DNA from: Streptomyces sp. Root431
Lineage (GTDB): Bacteria; Actinomycetota; Actinomycetes; Streptomycetales; Streptomycetaceae
Length of the DNA stretch: 64,000 nucleotides
Assembly: GCF_001426585.1 (NCBI RefSeq)
Contig: NZ_LMEI01000001.1
Coordinates: 124,944 to 188,943, forward strand
Direction: 5' to 3'
Shown: positions 49,775-59,374 of the stretch, piece after piece
Layout of the letters: each line of letters opens with the position of its first letter
Position numbering within the stretch: the stretch's first letter is position 1
The notes under the pieces: model-generated
What the model saw: only the letters and a program-made list of their open reading frames with translations
What the model was told of the DNA's origin: nothing
Databases searched by the model: none
Program-made: the position numbers and the translations under genes

Positions 49775-51151
49775 GTGGCGGCGAGCGACGGCAGGACACC
49801 CCCTGGGGGCAGTGCGACGCCCAGGATTCCGTCCACCTTCGGGCTGGCCCTCGCGCTGCCGCTGCTGGTCGGGGCGCTGCTGCCGCAGGCCTTCGCCGGG
49901 GGCGGTACGCGACGCTGGTTCGGCGGGCGCGGCGAGGGGCAGCGGGCCGAGGCCCAGGCCGCCAAGGACGCCGCCGCTGCCGCCTTCTACGAGCTCGACA
50001 CCGCCCAGCGCGGGCTCCGGATTTCCATTGAGACGATCACCGCTGTCGACAGCTCGCCCGAGACGCGACGCGCCGTGGAGGGGTTCGAGGCCCTTGGGCG
50101 GCGGATCGACGAGGTCAGTCACGCCTACATCAGCGCCGTCGACGCCCACGACCTCGACCGTGACGAGCTGGACGCGGCCACCGCGAACCGGGCCCGCGGC
50201 GAGCTGAACCACGCCAAGGAAGAGCTCGACCGGGTCAAGGGCGAGTTGGACCGGTTCGAGGAAGGACTCACTCCGCTCCTCGACCGTGCGGAGACCCAGC
50301 TCGCCCGGCTCGCCCCCGCCGTCGAGCGGGCCCGCCAGGCGCTGCGCGGCGCGAGTGCCGCGCTCGACGCCGTACGGGAAGGGGGGCTGCGCGCCGACGA
50401 CCTCGCGCTGCGGCTCGCCCAGCTCGGGCCCGAGCTGACCCGGCTCAACGAAGGGGCCGGGCGGCACGGCGTCCCCGAGACCCTCCAGCGCGCCGACCGT
50501 GTCCTGCGGGACGCCGAGGCGGTACGCGCAGAGGCCGAGCGGCTGCCGCAGCGCGCCGCCGAGATCGACCGGCGGCTCGTCTCCCTGCGCACCCGCACCG
50601 AGGCGCTGACCACCCGCGCCGGGGGTGTCGAACCGGTCCTCTCCGAGCTGCGCCGACGGTTCTCCGCTGCCTGCTGGCAGGACCTCCAGCACGTGCCCGA
50701 GCAGGCCGCCGGCACGCTCCGGCAGGCCGAGGAGCGGCTCGCCGAGGCCGTGAAGGCCCGCGAGGAGCAGCGCTGGCCCGACGCGACGTCCCGGCTCTCC
50801 ACCGTCCGCGCGCTCCTCGACTCCACCGACGAGGCCGTGTCGGCGGCCGGGGAGCGGCTGCGCCGCCTGGACGCCGTCGCGAAGGACCCGAAGACGGAGA
50901 CGGACCGCGCCCGGTTCGCGGTACGGGACGCCCAGCGGCTCGCGATGGATGGCCGGAGCACCCCCGACCCGCGCCACGCCCGCCCCCTCGACGAGGCCGT
51001 GGCCCGGCTCGACCGGGCGGTCGGCACGCTGGAGGGCCGCCACCCGGACTACTGGCACTTCCTCACCGAGCTGGAGGGCGTCCGCGCCACGGCCGCGCGC
51101 GTCGTCGAACAGATCCGGGAGGACCGGGGCGCGACCGCCGCAGGTCACTGA
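49775..51151 (+). CDS. Coiled-coil protein with N-terminal hydrophobic segment
   Basis: 458 residues from a GTG 3 nt after GGGGAGAGG. A single hydrophobic stretch ('FGLALALPLLVGALLPQAFA') is followed by about 380 residues of alanine/glutamate-rich helix with long heptad patterns. The layout suggests a membrane-tethered spacer or scaffold. No catalytic motif. Family unnamed to me, but such proteins are conserved in streptomycetes. Confidence 0.8.
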   Translation: MAASDGRTPPGGSATPRIPSTFGLALALPLLVGALLPQAFAGGGTRRWFGGRGEGQRAEAQAAKDAAAAAFYELDTAQRGLRISIETITAVDSSPETRRAVEGFEALGRRIDEVSHAYISAVDAHDLDRDELDAATANRARGELNHAKEELDRVKGELDRFEEGLTPLLDRAETQLARLAPAVERARQALRGASAALDAVREGGLRADDLALRLAQLGPELTRLNEGAGRHGVPETLQRADRVLRDAEAVRAEAERLPQRAAEIDRRLVSLRTRTEALTTRAGGVEPVLSELRRRFSAACWQDLQHVPEQAAGTLRQAEERLAEAVKAREEQRWPDATSRLSTVRALLDSTDEAVSAAGERLRRLDAVAKDPKTETDRARFAVRDAQRLAMDGRSTPDPRHARPLDEAVARLDRAVGTLEGRHPDYWHFLTELEGVRATAARVVEQIREDRGATAAGH

Positions 51152-51325
51152 GTGCTGTGTTCACTGCGTTCAGCACCTCGTCGCAGGTCACCGAGCGCTG
51201 TGTTCAGCGACTCGCCGCAGGTCACCGAGTGCTGTGTTCAGCGACCCGCCGCAGGGCACTGAACACCGTGCTCAACGACCGCCCGCCGGTCATTGAGCAC
51301 TGCCGTCCGCGACCGCCCGCCGTTA
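51140..51325. repeat. 34-43-bp tandem repeats between coiled-coil and fmdB-like genes
   Basis: Units beginning GCAGGTCACYGAG then YGCTGTGTTCA start at 51140, 51183 and 51217, followed by two diverged copies (about 51251 and 51285). The first overlaps the end of the upstream gene. Confidence 0.75.
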
Positions 51326-51335
51326 GCCTGTCCCC

Positions 51336-51563
51336 ATGCCTCGTTACGAATTCCGCTGCCGGACCTGCGGCGACACCTTCGAGATCAGTCGGCCCATGGC
51401 CGAGTCCTCGGCTCCGGCCGCCTGCCCCGCCGGGCACGACGACACCGTGAAGCTGCTCTCGGCCGTGGCCGTCGGCGGCAGCAGCACCGCCGCCCCCGCG
51501 CAGGGCGCGGGCGGTGGCGGTGGCGGTGGCGGTGGCTGTTGTGGTGGGGGTTGCTGCGGCTGA
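51336..51563 (+). CDS. FmdB-type zinc-ribbon protein
   Basis: 75 residues. 'MPRYEFRCRTCGDTFEISRPMAE...CPAGHDDTVKLLSAVAV' is the FmdB/CxxC regulatory zinc-ribbon family, with CxxC and a later Cys. The C-terminus is a glycine/cysteine tail ('GGGGGGGCCGGGCCG'). Confidence 0.9.
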   Translation: MPRYEFRCRTCGDTFEISRPMAESSAPAACPAGHDDTVKLLSAVAVGGSSTAAPAQGAGGGGGGGGGCCGGGCCG

Positions 51564-51616
51564 CCCGCCGGACAGGCCGTAATCCGCCGGTCAGGTCGTA
51601 ATCCGCCGGACAGGCC

Positions 51617-52438
51617 CTAGCCTGCCGCTGCCGCCCGGAAGCGGCGGAGGATCTCCTCCCCCGCCGCGACCCCTCGTTCCGCGAGGACGTCGAGGTGGGG
51701 GGCCGTCCACTCGCTCTCGGCGAGTTCGCCGTGGCCGGGGCGCCACGCCCGGTCCGCGGCCATCAGCAGGTCGGCGTCGAGGAGCGAGTCCCCCGCCGCC
51801 AGGGTGAGCGTGGCGCCGATGCGGCGGGCGACCTCGCGGACGGCCGCGCTCTTCGTGAGCGGCTTCGGCACCGCGTACACCTTGCGGCCCTGGAGCGAGA
51901 CGGTCCAGCCGCGCTCGCCCGCCCACTCGCCGAAGCGGCGCAGCCACTCCTCGGGGAGCCGCTCGCGCTCGACGACGAGGTAGGCGAAGAGGTCCTCGGC
52001 CACGCGGTGCTTGCGGACCCACGACAGGTCCGTGGTGGCCGTGAGGTAGGCGCGGATCTCGGAGAGCGGGGCGCACTCCTCGACGAGCCGGCGCACCACC
52101 GAGGCGTGCCACGCGCGGTCGGAGACGCCGTCGACGAGGATGTGCCCGCCGTTCGCGCAGATCGCGTACTTCGGTGTGGTGCCCGGGAGTTGGATGCGCT
52201 GGTACTGCTTGCGCGTCCGGGTCGTGGCGGGGACGAAGACGGTCTCCTCGGCCAGCCGCGCGAGCAGGCCGGCCGCGTCCTCGGTCATGTAGGAGAGCGG
52301 CTTCGACTCGTGGACCTCGACGCAGAGGAGCCGGGGCGCCTGGGCGTCAGGCATGCCGAGGGCGAGGGCCGCGCTGGAGTAGATGAGGGTGCGGTCGAGG
52401 TCGCTCGCGACCAGGGTCGTGTTCGGCTGCTCGCTCAC
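51617..52438 (-). CDS. HAD-family hydrolase of the Ter cluster
   Basis: 273 residues. 'LVASDLDRTLIYSS' carries the nucleophile Asp, 'TTRTRKQYQRIQL' and 'YAICANGGHILVDG' match the Cof/sucrose-phosphatase-like subgroup, and 'LTLAAGDSLLDADLLMAADRAW' is motif IV. Its start overlaps the stop of the PRTase-StiP gene, so both are co-translated. HAD hydrolases regularly accompany the TerD nucleotide-processing operon, where they are proposed to act on a nucleotide-derived metabolite. Confidence 0.88.
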   Translation of the reverse strand: MSEQPNTTLVASDLDRTLIYSSAALALGMPDAQAPRLLCVEVHESKPLSYMTEDAAGLLARLAEETVFVPATTRTRKQYQRIQLPGTTPKYAICANGGHILVDGVSDRAWHASVVRRLVEECAPLSEIRAYLTATTDLSWVRKHRVAEDLFAYLVVERERLPEEWLRRFGEWAGERGWTVSLQGRKVYAVPKPLTKSAAVREVARRIGATLTLAAGDSLLDADLLMAADRAWRPGHGELAESEWTAPHLDVLAERGVAAGEEILRRFRAAAAG

Positions 52439-55026
52439 TGGGACACCACCGTCTTGCCGTCGGCGCCCGTCGCGCCCCTCGTGTACTGAGGGTGGATCAG
52501 GCCCACGCAGCTGTACGGGAGTTCGTCGACCTCCTCGACCGGCACACCACGCTGCTCGGCGAGCAGACGGACGTGGGCGAGGTCGGCGTCGGCGCCCCGC
52601 TTGGCCAGGATCTTCCAGGGGACGCGGCGCAGCAGGACGCGGGTGGTCTCGCCGACGCCGGGCTTGACCAGGTTGACGTCGTGGATGCCGTACTCCTCAC
52701 TGATCCGCTCGACGGCGGCCCAGCCCTCCCAGGTGGGGGTGCGGTCGGCGGCGAGGAGTTCCTTGACGTCCAGGTCGACGCCCTCGGTGACCTCGTCGAA
52801 GCGGGCGGCGACGGCGTCGAGGAAGGCGACGGAGACGTCGGAACCGGCCAGTTCGCGGTAGAACTTGGCGCCGTGGAAGTCGTTCGGTCCGACGAGGTCG
52901 GAGCGGAGCACGGTGCGGGATATCAGGCCGGAGACCGTGGAGTTGAGGCAGGCGGAGGGGATGAGGAAGTCCTCGCGGGTGCCGTACGTGCGGACGCAGG
53001 AGCCGGGGTCGGCGAGGACCGCGATCTCCGGGTCGAAGCCGGCGATCCCCTCGGTGCCCTCGAACTCCTTGACGGCATCGGCGAGTTCGCGGGTGATGGC
53101 GCCCTTGCCGGTCCAGCCGTCGACGAAGACGACGTCGGCGGGGTCGTGGTGGGCGGCGAGCCAGCGCAGCGCGTTGGCGTCGATGCCGCGGCCGCGCACG
53201 ATGGAGACGGCGTAGTGCGGGAGGTCGAGGCCGTGGCGGGCCTTCGCCCAGCGGCGCATGAGGACGCCGACGGGGGTGCCGGCCCGGGCGAGCGAGACGA
53301 GTGCGGGGCTGCGGCCGGGGCGTTCGGCGAGGACGGTCTCGGTGACCGTGCCGACCGCGCGGGCTATTCGGGCGGCGGAGCCCTCCAGGGCGGAGTGGAA
53401 GAGGTCCTGGTAGCGGGCGCTGGGCTGGTACTCGACGGGGAGCGATTCGGCGTAGTGCGCGCCGCCGCTCTGGATGGCTTCCTCGCGTTCCTCGGTGGGC
53501 GCCTCCAGCTCGACGTCCGAGAGGTCCTGGAGCAGCCAGCCGACCTCCTCGGGTGCGTACGAGGAGAAGGCGGGGCCGCGGAGGGGCTCGGGCAGCATGG
53601 AGCTCCTTTCGGGAGCTTCGGGGGCTTCGAGAGCTTCGGGGTCTTCGGAGACTTCGGAGACTTCGGAGACTGTGGGCTTGTAGGACGGGACGGGCGCCGT
53701 GGGTCCGTACGACGGGACGGGCGTCGGCGCGTACGACGGGACCACCGCGAGGACGACGCGCGGGACGTGCGCGGCGAGCTGGGCGAGCAGGCCGTCCGGG
53801 GCGTGCAGTTCCGGGGTGTCGGCGGCGGAGTCGACGACGAGGACGACGGCGTCGAAGCCCCCGCCCGCCACGTTGTAGGCGTAGCGCTCGCCGGGGCCGT
53901 CGGCCGGGGCGTCGTGGGCGGGGAAGACGAGCCGGGTGCGTATCGCGTAGCCGGGGTCGTCGACGGCGAGGACGGGCGAGCGGGTGGTGGTGGAGTAGTG
54001 GACGTCGTGCCCGGTCTCCTCCAGGGCCGTGGCGAGGCGCAGCGGTGCGTACATCAGCTCCTCGAAGCCCAGGACGAGGACACCGCGGCCACCGCGGTCG
54101 CCGGGGGTGCGGGGGGCCGCCGGGGCCTCCCGGTCCGCCCCCGGAGCCGTCTCCAGGGCCCGGCCAAGTCCCGCCGCCAGGTCCGGCAGGGCCGCCTCCA
54201 GGAGATCGCGGTGCTCGGGCGTGAAGCCGTGCCGCCCGCCGTCGGGCAGCCCCTCGGGCCAGTCGAGCGTCACCCGTACGGGCTCACGCGCCCCGGTGAC
54301 CGCGCCGGCGGCCTTCTCCCCGTACGCCTTCTCGTGCTCCGCCACCAGGGCCCGGCCCTTCTCCAGGACCCCCTCGGGCAGGCGTACGGTCCCGGCGGCG
54401 GCGGATATCAGGTCGACGCGGGCGCCGATCTCCTCCGCGAAGGCGTCCAGCCGGCCGAGGTCCGCGGTGGAGCGCATGTCGACGAGGGCCACGACGACGT
54501 ACCGCTCGCGCGGGTAGCGGGCGTGCAGGTCCCTGATCGTGTTGAGGACGGTGTTGCCGGTGGAGAACTCGTCGTCGACGAGGACCAGCGGCCCGCCGCC
54601 GGCGAGGAGCTTCGGGTCCTCGGGCAGGAGCAGGTGCGAGGTCGCGTGCGAGTGGGACTCCTCGAAGCCGCCCGCGCGGGCGACCCCGGCCACCGGCCGC
54701 CGGGTGGAGTGGAGGTACGGGGCGAGGCCGAGGCCGTCGGCGACGGCGTGGCCCAGCGCGGTGGCGGTCTCCGCGTAGCCGAGGACGACCGAGCGGGCCG
54801 CCTCCTCGTCGCCGAGGAGCTCGCGGACGCGTACGCCGAGGCCGAGGCCGGAGCCGTACACGACGGAGGGCCGCTGCGGCACGTGCTTGCCGAGCACGCT
54901 GGAGACGAGCAGGTGCGCCCGCTTGGGGTTACGACGCAGTGCGAGGCCCAACAGGGCCGGTAGCTCCTCGCCGCCGATCAGTTCGACGCCCAGTCGCTCC
55001 GCGACCCACGTTCCGGTCCACACCAC
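52435..55026 (-). CDS. Phosphoribosyltransferase-TRSP joined to StiP-like domain (fused or two overlapping products)
   Basis: 863 residues from a GTG. Residues 1-400 contain a PRTase domain with PRPP motif 'LVLVDDEFSTGNTVLNTI' and a downstream TRSP-like region ('VLVLGFEELMYAPLRLATALEE'). A low-complexity linker (about 420-475, 'PSYAPTPVPSYGPT', 'VSEVSEVSEDPEAL') precedes residues 477-863, which resemble StiP proteins ('ALVSLARAGTPVGVLMRRW', 'VVFVDGWTGKGAI'). An ATG at 53598 with GAAAGGAG 6 nt upstream starts exactly at the StiP-like domain, so a separate StiP protein may be made. In other genomes the two are often separate genes of the Ter operon. Confidence 0.85.
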   Translation of the reverse strand: MVWTGTWVAERLGVELIGGEELPALLGLALRRNPKRAHLLVSSVLGKHVPQRPSVVYGSGLGLGVRVRELLGDEEAARSVVLGYAETATALGHAVADGLGLAPYLHSTRRPVAGVARAGGFEESHSHATSHLLLPEDPKLLAGGGPLVLVDDEFSTGNTVLNTIRDLHARYPRERYVVVALVDMRSTADLGRLDAFAEEIGARVDLISAAAGTVRLPEGVLEKGRALVAEHEKAYGEKAAGAVTGAREPVRVTLDWPEGLPDGGRHGFTPEHRDLLEAALPDLAAGLGRALETAPGADREAPAAPRTPGDRGGRGVLVLGFEELMYAPLRLATALEETGHDVHYSTTTRSPVLAVDDPGYAIRTRLVFPAHDAPADGPGERYAYNVAGGGFDAVVLVVDSAADTPELHAPDGLLAQLAAHVPRVVLAVVPSYAPTPVPSYGPTAPVPSYKPTVSEVSEVSEDPEALEAPEAPERSSMLPEPLRGPAFSSYAPEEVGWLLQDLSDVELEAPTEEREEAIQSGGAHYAESLPVEYQPSARYQDLFHSALEGSAARIARAVGTVTETVLAERPGRSPALVSLARAGTPVGVLMRRWAKARHGLDLPHYAVSIVRGRGIDANALRWLAAHHDPADVVFVDGWTGKGAITRELADAVKEFEGTEGIAGFDPEIAVLADPGSCVRTYGTREDFLIPSACLNSTVSGLISRTVLRSDLVGPNDFHGAKFYRELAGSDVSVAFLDAVAARFDEVTEGVDLDVKELLAADRTPTWEGWAAVERISEEYGIHDVNLVKPGVGETTRVLLRRVPWKILAKRGADADLAHVRLLAEQRGVPVEEVDELPYSCVGLIHPQYTRGATGADGKTVVSQ

Positions 55027-55044
55027 GTCGTCGACGTCCCTTCG

Positions 55045-56250
55045 TCAGCCGGCAAGTCCGGCGGTGAGCAGATCCACGAAGCCGACGTCTTCCTTCGCGA
55101 CGCCGAAGACCTCGGCGCGCTGGAGAGTGCGTTCGGCCCACGCGCGATGCGGCTTCACTTCGTTCATTTTGTTCGTATACGCGGAGCGCAGCACCCCGCC
55201 GCCGCCCTGTTCGGGCCGCAGGACGTCCTGGGCGTCGCTCCACTCCTCGTGGCTGACCACGGAGAGCGCATGCACCGGCACCACATGGGTGGGGTGGATG
55301 CAGGTCTTGCCGAGCAGGCCGTTCGCGCGGTCGAGCTCGATCTCGCGCAGGAGGCCGTCGAGGTCGTGCTCGATGAGCGCGGTGCGCAGGTCCTCGGCGC
55401 GGCCCTCCAGGAAGGGACTGCGGCGCAGCTGCGGCTTGAACATGCGCTCGCCGGGTCGGAAGTACTCCCAGACGGGCCCGGTGATGGTGAATCCGGTGCC
55501 GTCGGAGCGGCCGAGGACGTTGACGACGTCGGCGATGACGTTCGCGACGATCTTGACGTCGTAGGCGGTCATGTCGGGCGAGCGGCGCAGGCCGTAGGCC
55601 GAGCAGAAGTCGGTGACGCCGAGGCGGAGGGCGAGGACGCGGTCGCGGTACTTGTCGGTGATCGAGGCGATCCCGGCGAGGGTCTCGGCCCGGGTCTCCA
55701 GGTGGAGGAGCTCGGGGGACTCGAGGACGGGCATGGCGAAGAGGCGCCTGCCGCTCGTCCGCTCGGCCTGGGTGAGCGCTTCGAGGAAGGCGTGGCCGCG
55801 GCTCTCGGTGAATTTGGGCAGTACGAATCCGGACAGCAGCCGGACCGTTTCGCCGAGCCGGGCGGTGAGGTCGGTGATCTGGTGCGGATCGCGAACGCGA
55901 ATGAAGAGCAGGGGCACGGCGGTGCCGCCGCCCGCGTCCGTCGTGGTCCCGCCGGCGCCCGGCCCGGTCGCGCCCGCGAGGTCGGCGAACTGCCGGACGA
56001 GGTTGGCCTCGCCCGCCACGACGTCGGCGTCGCTGATGGAGTCCTCCAGGCAGAGCACCATGGAGACCACGCCGCGCGCCGCCTGTTTACGGATGTCGTC
56101 GGCCAGCCGCGGCCGGGTGGCCGGGCTGTAGAGCGTGGCCCCGAGGGCCGTCGCGAGCGTGCGCGCGGGCGAGTCGGCCGTGAACTCGGCCGGCTCGCGG
56201 TGGAACAACCCGGTCCGCGTTGCGGACGGGATGTGCCCGAAATGACGCAT
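55045..56250 (-). CDS. HpcH/HpaI aldolase/citrate-lyase-like protein of the Ter cluster
   Basis: 401 residues. 'VVSMVLCLEDSISDADVVAGEANLVRQF' and 'PLLFIRVRDPHQI' carry the Glu/Asp and Arg of CitE-type lyases, and 'FVLPKFTESRGHAFLEAL' follows the TIM-barrel pattern. It heads the operon with PRTase-StiP (18 nt gap) and HAD. This trio is a known companion of TerD proteins in stress-response systems, perhaps making a nucleoside-like molecule. The reaction is not established. Confidence 0.85.
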   Translation of the reverse strand: MRHFGHIPSATRTGLFHREPAEFTADSPARTLATALGATLYSPATRPRLADDIRKQAARGVVSMVLCLEDSISDADVVAGEANLVRQFADLAGATGPGAGGTTTDAGGGTAVPLLFIRVRDPHQITDLTARLGETVRLLSGFVLPKFTESRGHAFLEALTQAERTSGRRLFAMPVLESPELLHLETRAETLAGIASITDKYRDRVLALRLGVTDFCSAYGLRRSPDMTAYDVKIVANVIADVVNVLGRSDGTGFTITGPVWEYFRPGERMFKPQLRRSPFLEGRAEDLRTALIEHDLDGLLREIELDRANGLLGKTCIHPTHVVPVHALSVVSHEEWSDAQDVLRPEQGGGGVLRSAYTNKMNEVKPHRAWAERTLQRAEVFGVAKEDVGFVDLLTAGLAG

Positions 56251-56436
56251 CTAAGTCCCCCGTCTGCCTCTCTGGGCCCTGACGACATGTGGCCGGTAAT
56301 AGTACGTAGGTGCGGGTGTCCGTAGTTCCCTCCGAGGATGAAATTCAGGTAACTCGTCAGCATCCGTCATCTCGTACCGGTATCGGTGACGCCCCCGCGT
56401 TGTCCGCGGGTCGGGCGGGAGGGCAGGATTGCGGTC

Positions 56437-57327
56437 ATGACGCACGCGATGCTGAAGGGCTCCAACGTCCCTCTCGACACCGCGGCCGTACGGGCCGTGC
56501 TCTGCTGGACCCCGGGCCCCGGGGTCCCCGACGTGGATGCCTCCGCCCTGCTCCTCGGCGCCGACGGTCGCGTGCGGTCCGACGAGGACTTCGTCTTCTA
56601 CAACCAGCCGCGCCACCCCTCGGGCGCCGTGCGGCGGCTGCCGAAGAAGCGGGTGGGCCAGGGCCTCACGGACACCGTGGAGGCCGATCTGGGCGGTCTC
56701 GAGGCCTCGGTCGACCGGGTGGTCGTCGCGGCCTCCTCCGACGGCGGCACCTTCCGGTCCGTCTCCGACCTGCGGATCCTGCTGTACGACGCGACGGCCG
56801 GGCCCGACCGCGAGCCGCTGGCGCTGTTCGACGTGACGGCGGAGACCGGCGAGGAGACGGCGGTCATCTGCGGCGAGCTGTACCGGCGCGGGGACGGCTG
56901 GAAGTTCCGTGCGGTGGGCCAGGGCTATCCGACGGGTCTCGTCGGCCTCGCCACGGACTTCGGCATCTCGGTCGACGAGGACGCCCAGGAAGCGGCCCAG
57001 GAAGCCGCCCAGGGGGCCGCCCAGGGGGCCCAGGACCTCCCCGAGGCCCAGGACGGCACGTCCGGCGTCCCGGCCCCGGATTTCCCCGTCGCAGGCTCCC
57101 CCGATCCCGACGCGACCGTGATCCACGCGCCCGTACCGCCGCAGCCGACGGTGCCGCCCGTGCCGGACCGCGCGCCCGCCTACGGGTACCCGCAGCCGCC
57201 GGTGAACGCCCCGGCCCCCGTCCCCTCCCCCGCGTACGGCTATCCCCAGCCCGCTCACCGGCCCGATCCGCACGCGGCTCCGGAGTTCCGGATGCCTCCC
57301 ATGGGCCCTCAGTTCGTCAGGAACTGA
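56437..57327 (+). CDS. TerD-family protein with proline-rich tail
   Basis: 296 residues from an ATG after GGGAGGG. The TerD domain (1-175) has 'VDASALLLGADGRVRSDEDFVFYNQPRHPSGAV' and ends '[29 protein letters not shown]', with acidic calcium-site positions partly kept. The tail has Gln/Ala repeats and 'AYGYPQP' motifs. It is the only plus-strand gene in the cluster. Confidence 0.9.
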   Translation: MTHAMLKGSNVPLDTAAVRAVLCWTPGPGVPDVDASALLLGADGRVRSDEDFVFYNQPRHPSGAVRRLPKKRVGQGLTDTVEADLGGLEASVDRVVVAASSDGGTFRSVSDLRILLYDATAGPDREPLALFDVTAETGEETAVICGELYRRGDGWKFRAVGQGYPTGLVGLATDFGISVDEDAQEAAQEAAQGAAQGAQDLPEAQDGTSGVPAPDFPVAGSPDPDATVIHAPVPPQPTVPPVPDRAPAYGYPQPPVNAPAPVPSPAYGYPQPAHRPDPHAAPEFRMPPMGPQFVRN

Positions 57328-57356
57328 GACCCGGGGGCGCCAGGCCGGGAGCACGG

Positions 57357-58097
57357 TCACGCCTTGGTCTTGTAGCCGCGCCCCCACTGCAGTCCCCAGC
57401 CGTACAGCCGGTCCAGCTCGGCCTGGAAGCCGTAGACGAACCGCACCTCGCGCCGGACCGTCAGGTCGCCCTTGATGTTGTCCACGGAGAAGACCGCGCA
57501 GGAGCGGGCCTGCGGGGCGCGCTCGTCCAGCTCGATCTCGATCCGGGGGCCGTTGCTCGGGTAGAGCGTGATCTTGGCGTGCGTACGGTCGAAGGCCGGC
57601 GTCTGGTCGTAGATGTACACGAAGAAGAGCAGCCGCTTGATCTCGTCCCGCTGGTCCAGGTTGACGAATATCGTCTCGCCCGAGGAGCCGCCGAAGCGGT
57701 CGTCGCCGCTGAGCTTCACGTAGGGGGCGCCGTTCAGGTCGCCGAAGAAGCCCCCGAGCGGCTGCACCACGCCCTTGCTGCCGTCCTTGAGCTCGTAGAG
57801 GCAGCCCAGGTCCAGGTCGACGTTGACCATGCCCTGGGTGTGCGCCTGGACGACCTCGGGCTTGAAGAACTGCGCGGGATTCCGCAGCAGCCGGCCGCTC
57901 TGCCGGGACCGCCCTTCGAGGTCGGAGGTCCGCATCCGCCAGGAGAGGTTGACCCGGAGATTGCCGGTCGCCGCGCCCTGTTTGGTGAGCGAGACCGACG
58001 GGCGCCTCTTCGTCAGGTCGATCGTGTTCGACGCGGCGCCGCCGCCCATGTCGAACTGTGCCGCCCTCCCCGGAAACAGGTTGTCCCAGAAGGCCAT
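57357..58097 (-). CDS. TerD/TerA-like tellurium-resistance-family protein
   Basis: 246 residues. The N-terminus 'MAFWDNLFPGRAAQFDMGGGAASNTIDLTKRRPSVSLTKQG' is followed by 'VNVDLDLGCLYELKDGSKGVVQPLGG', 'SSGETIFVNLDQRDEIKRLLFFVYIYDQTPAF' and 'VFSVDNIKGDLTVRREVRFVYGFQ'. This is the TerA/TerF-type variant of the TerD fold, with an acidic metal site less conserved than in TerD. Cytoplasmic. Confidence 0.85.
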   Translation of the reverse strand: MAFWDNLFPGRAAQFDMGGGAASNTIDLTKRRPSVSLTKQGAATGNLRVNLSWRMRTSDLEGRSRQSGRLLRNPAQFFKPEVVQAHTQGMVNVDLDLGCLYELKDGSKGVVQPLGGFFGDLNGAPYVKLSGDDRFGGSSGETIFVNLDQRDEIKRLLFFVYIYDQTPAFDRTHAKITLYPSNGPRIEIELDERAPQARSCAVFSVDNIKGDLTVRREVRFVYGFQAELDRLYGWGLQWGRGYKTKA

Positions 58098-58205
58098 GAC
58101 GCCCCCACCCCCACCACTGATCGCTCACTCGTCGTCGCACATGCCTGCGGGGCGGCCGGGTGCACCGGCCGCCCCGCAGTGAAGCGTTCCTCGTTACCGG
58201 GGGTG

Positions 58206-59345
58206 TCACACCCCGGAGGAGACCTCTGTCTTGTCTGCCGCGCCGCCCTCGGCCGCCGCGAGGGCCTTGTTGCGCCGGACGGAGGACCAGAAGGACCAGG
58301 CGATGAGGGCGACACCGATGCCGCCGGTGACGATCTCGGGGATCTCGTAGCGGATGGAGACCATGAGGATCGCGGCCAGGGCGCCGATCGCGTAGTGGGC
58401 GCCGTGCTCCAGGTAGACGTAGTCGTCGAGGGTGCCCTGACGGACCAGGTAGACCGTCAGCGAACGGACGTACATGGCACCGACGCCGAGGCCGAGCGCC
58501 ATGAGGACGATGTCGTTGGTGATGGCGAAGGCGCCGATGACACCGTCGAAGGAGAAGGAGGCGTCGAGGACCTCCAGGTAGAGGAACATGAAGAAGGCGG
58601 CCTTGCCGGCCAGCTGGACCGCGGTGACCTTCTTGCCGCTGCGCTTGGCCTCTTCCTCGGCCTCGTGCTCGCGCTCCTCTTCCTCCTCCAGCTTGTTCTC
58701 GAAGTAGCTGGAGAGACCGCCGACGATGAGGTAGGTGATCAGACCGAAGACGCCGGAGAGCAGCACGGTCGACGCCGCGTCGATGTGCGTACCACCGTGC
58801 TGGTGGGCCTGGGTCGCGAAGGTCATGGCGCTGATCGCCAGGACGATGAGGGCGATGCAGACCGAGAGCATGTCGATCTTGCCGAGCTTGGCCAGCGGGC
58901 GCTCCAGCCAGCCGAGCCACTTGATGTCACGGTCCTCGAAGATGAAGTCGAGGAAGATCATCAGCAGGAACATGCCGCCGAAGGCCGCGATCGACGGGTG
59001 CGCGTCGGTCACGAGCTGCTCGTAGCGCTCGGCGTCGTTGAGAGCGAGATCGACGGCCTCGATGGGACCGATCTTGGCGCTGATCGCGACGATCACGACG
59101 GGGAAGACCAGTCGCATGCCGAAGACGGCGATGAGCACACCGATCGTGAGGAAGATCTTCTGCCAGAAGGCATTCATCTTCTTCAGGATTCCGGCGTTGA
59201 CCACCGCGTTGTCGAAGGACAGCGAGATCTCGAGGACGCAGAGGATCGCGACGATCCCGAACGCTTCCCACCCCCCGTAGAGGACTGCTGCGACCAGACC
59301 GAGCGCAGTGATCGCGAACGACCAGCCGAAGGTTTTCAGAACCAC
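58206..59345 (-). CDS. TerC/DUF475-like integral membrane protein
   Basis: 379 residues, about nine transmembrane helices. 'ILCVLEISLSFDNAVVNAGIL' and 'LEVLDASFSFDGVIGAFAITNDIVLMALGLGVGAMYVRSL' carry the paired acidic signatures (E..SFDNA, DASFSFDG) of TerC-superfamily proteins that may move manganese or other metals. A charged cytoplasmic loop ('EEEEREHEAEEEAKRSGKK') sits in the middle. It probably forms the membrane part of the Ter complex. Confidence 0.9.
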   Translation of the reverse strand: MVLKTFGWSFAITALGLVAAVLYGGWEAFGIVAILCVLEISLSFDNAVVNAGILKKMNAFWQKIFLTIGVLIAVFGMRLVFPVVIVAISAKIGPIEAVDLALNDAERYEQLVTDAHPSIAAFGGMFLLMIFLDFIFEDRDIKWLGWLERPLAKLGKIDMLSVCIALIVLAISAMTFATQAHQHGGTHIDAASTVLLSGVFGLITYLIVGGLSSYFENKLEEEEEREHEAEEEAKRSGKKVTAVQLAGKAAFFMFLYLEVLDASFSFDGVIGAFAITNDIVLMALGLGVGAMYVRSLTVYLVRQGTLDDYVYLEHGAHYAIGALAAILMVSIRYEIPEIVTGGIGVALIAWSFWSSVRRNKALAAAEGGAADKTEVSSGV

Positions 59346-59374
59346 TGTCTACCCCATCGTGAAATTACATGGCT

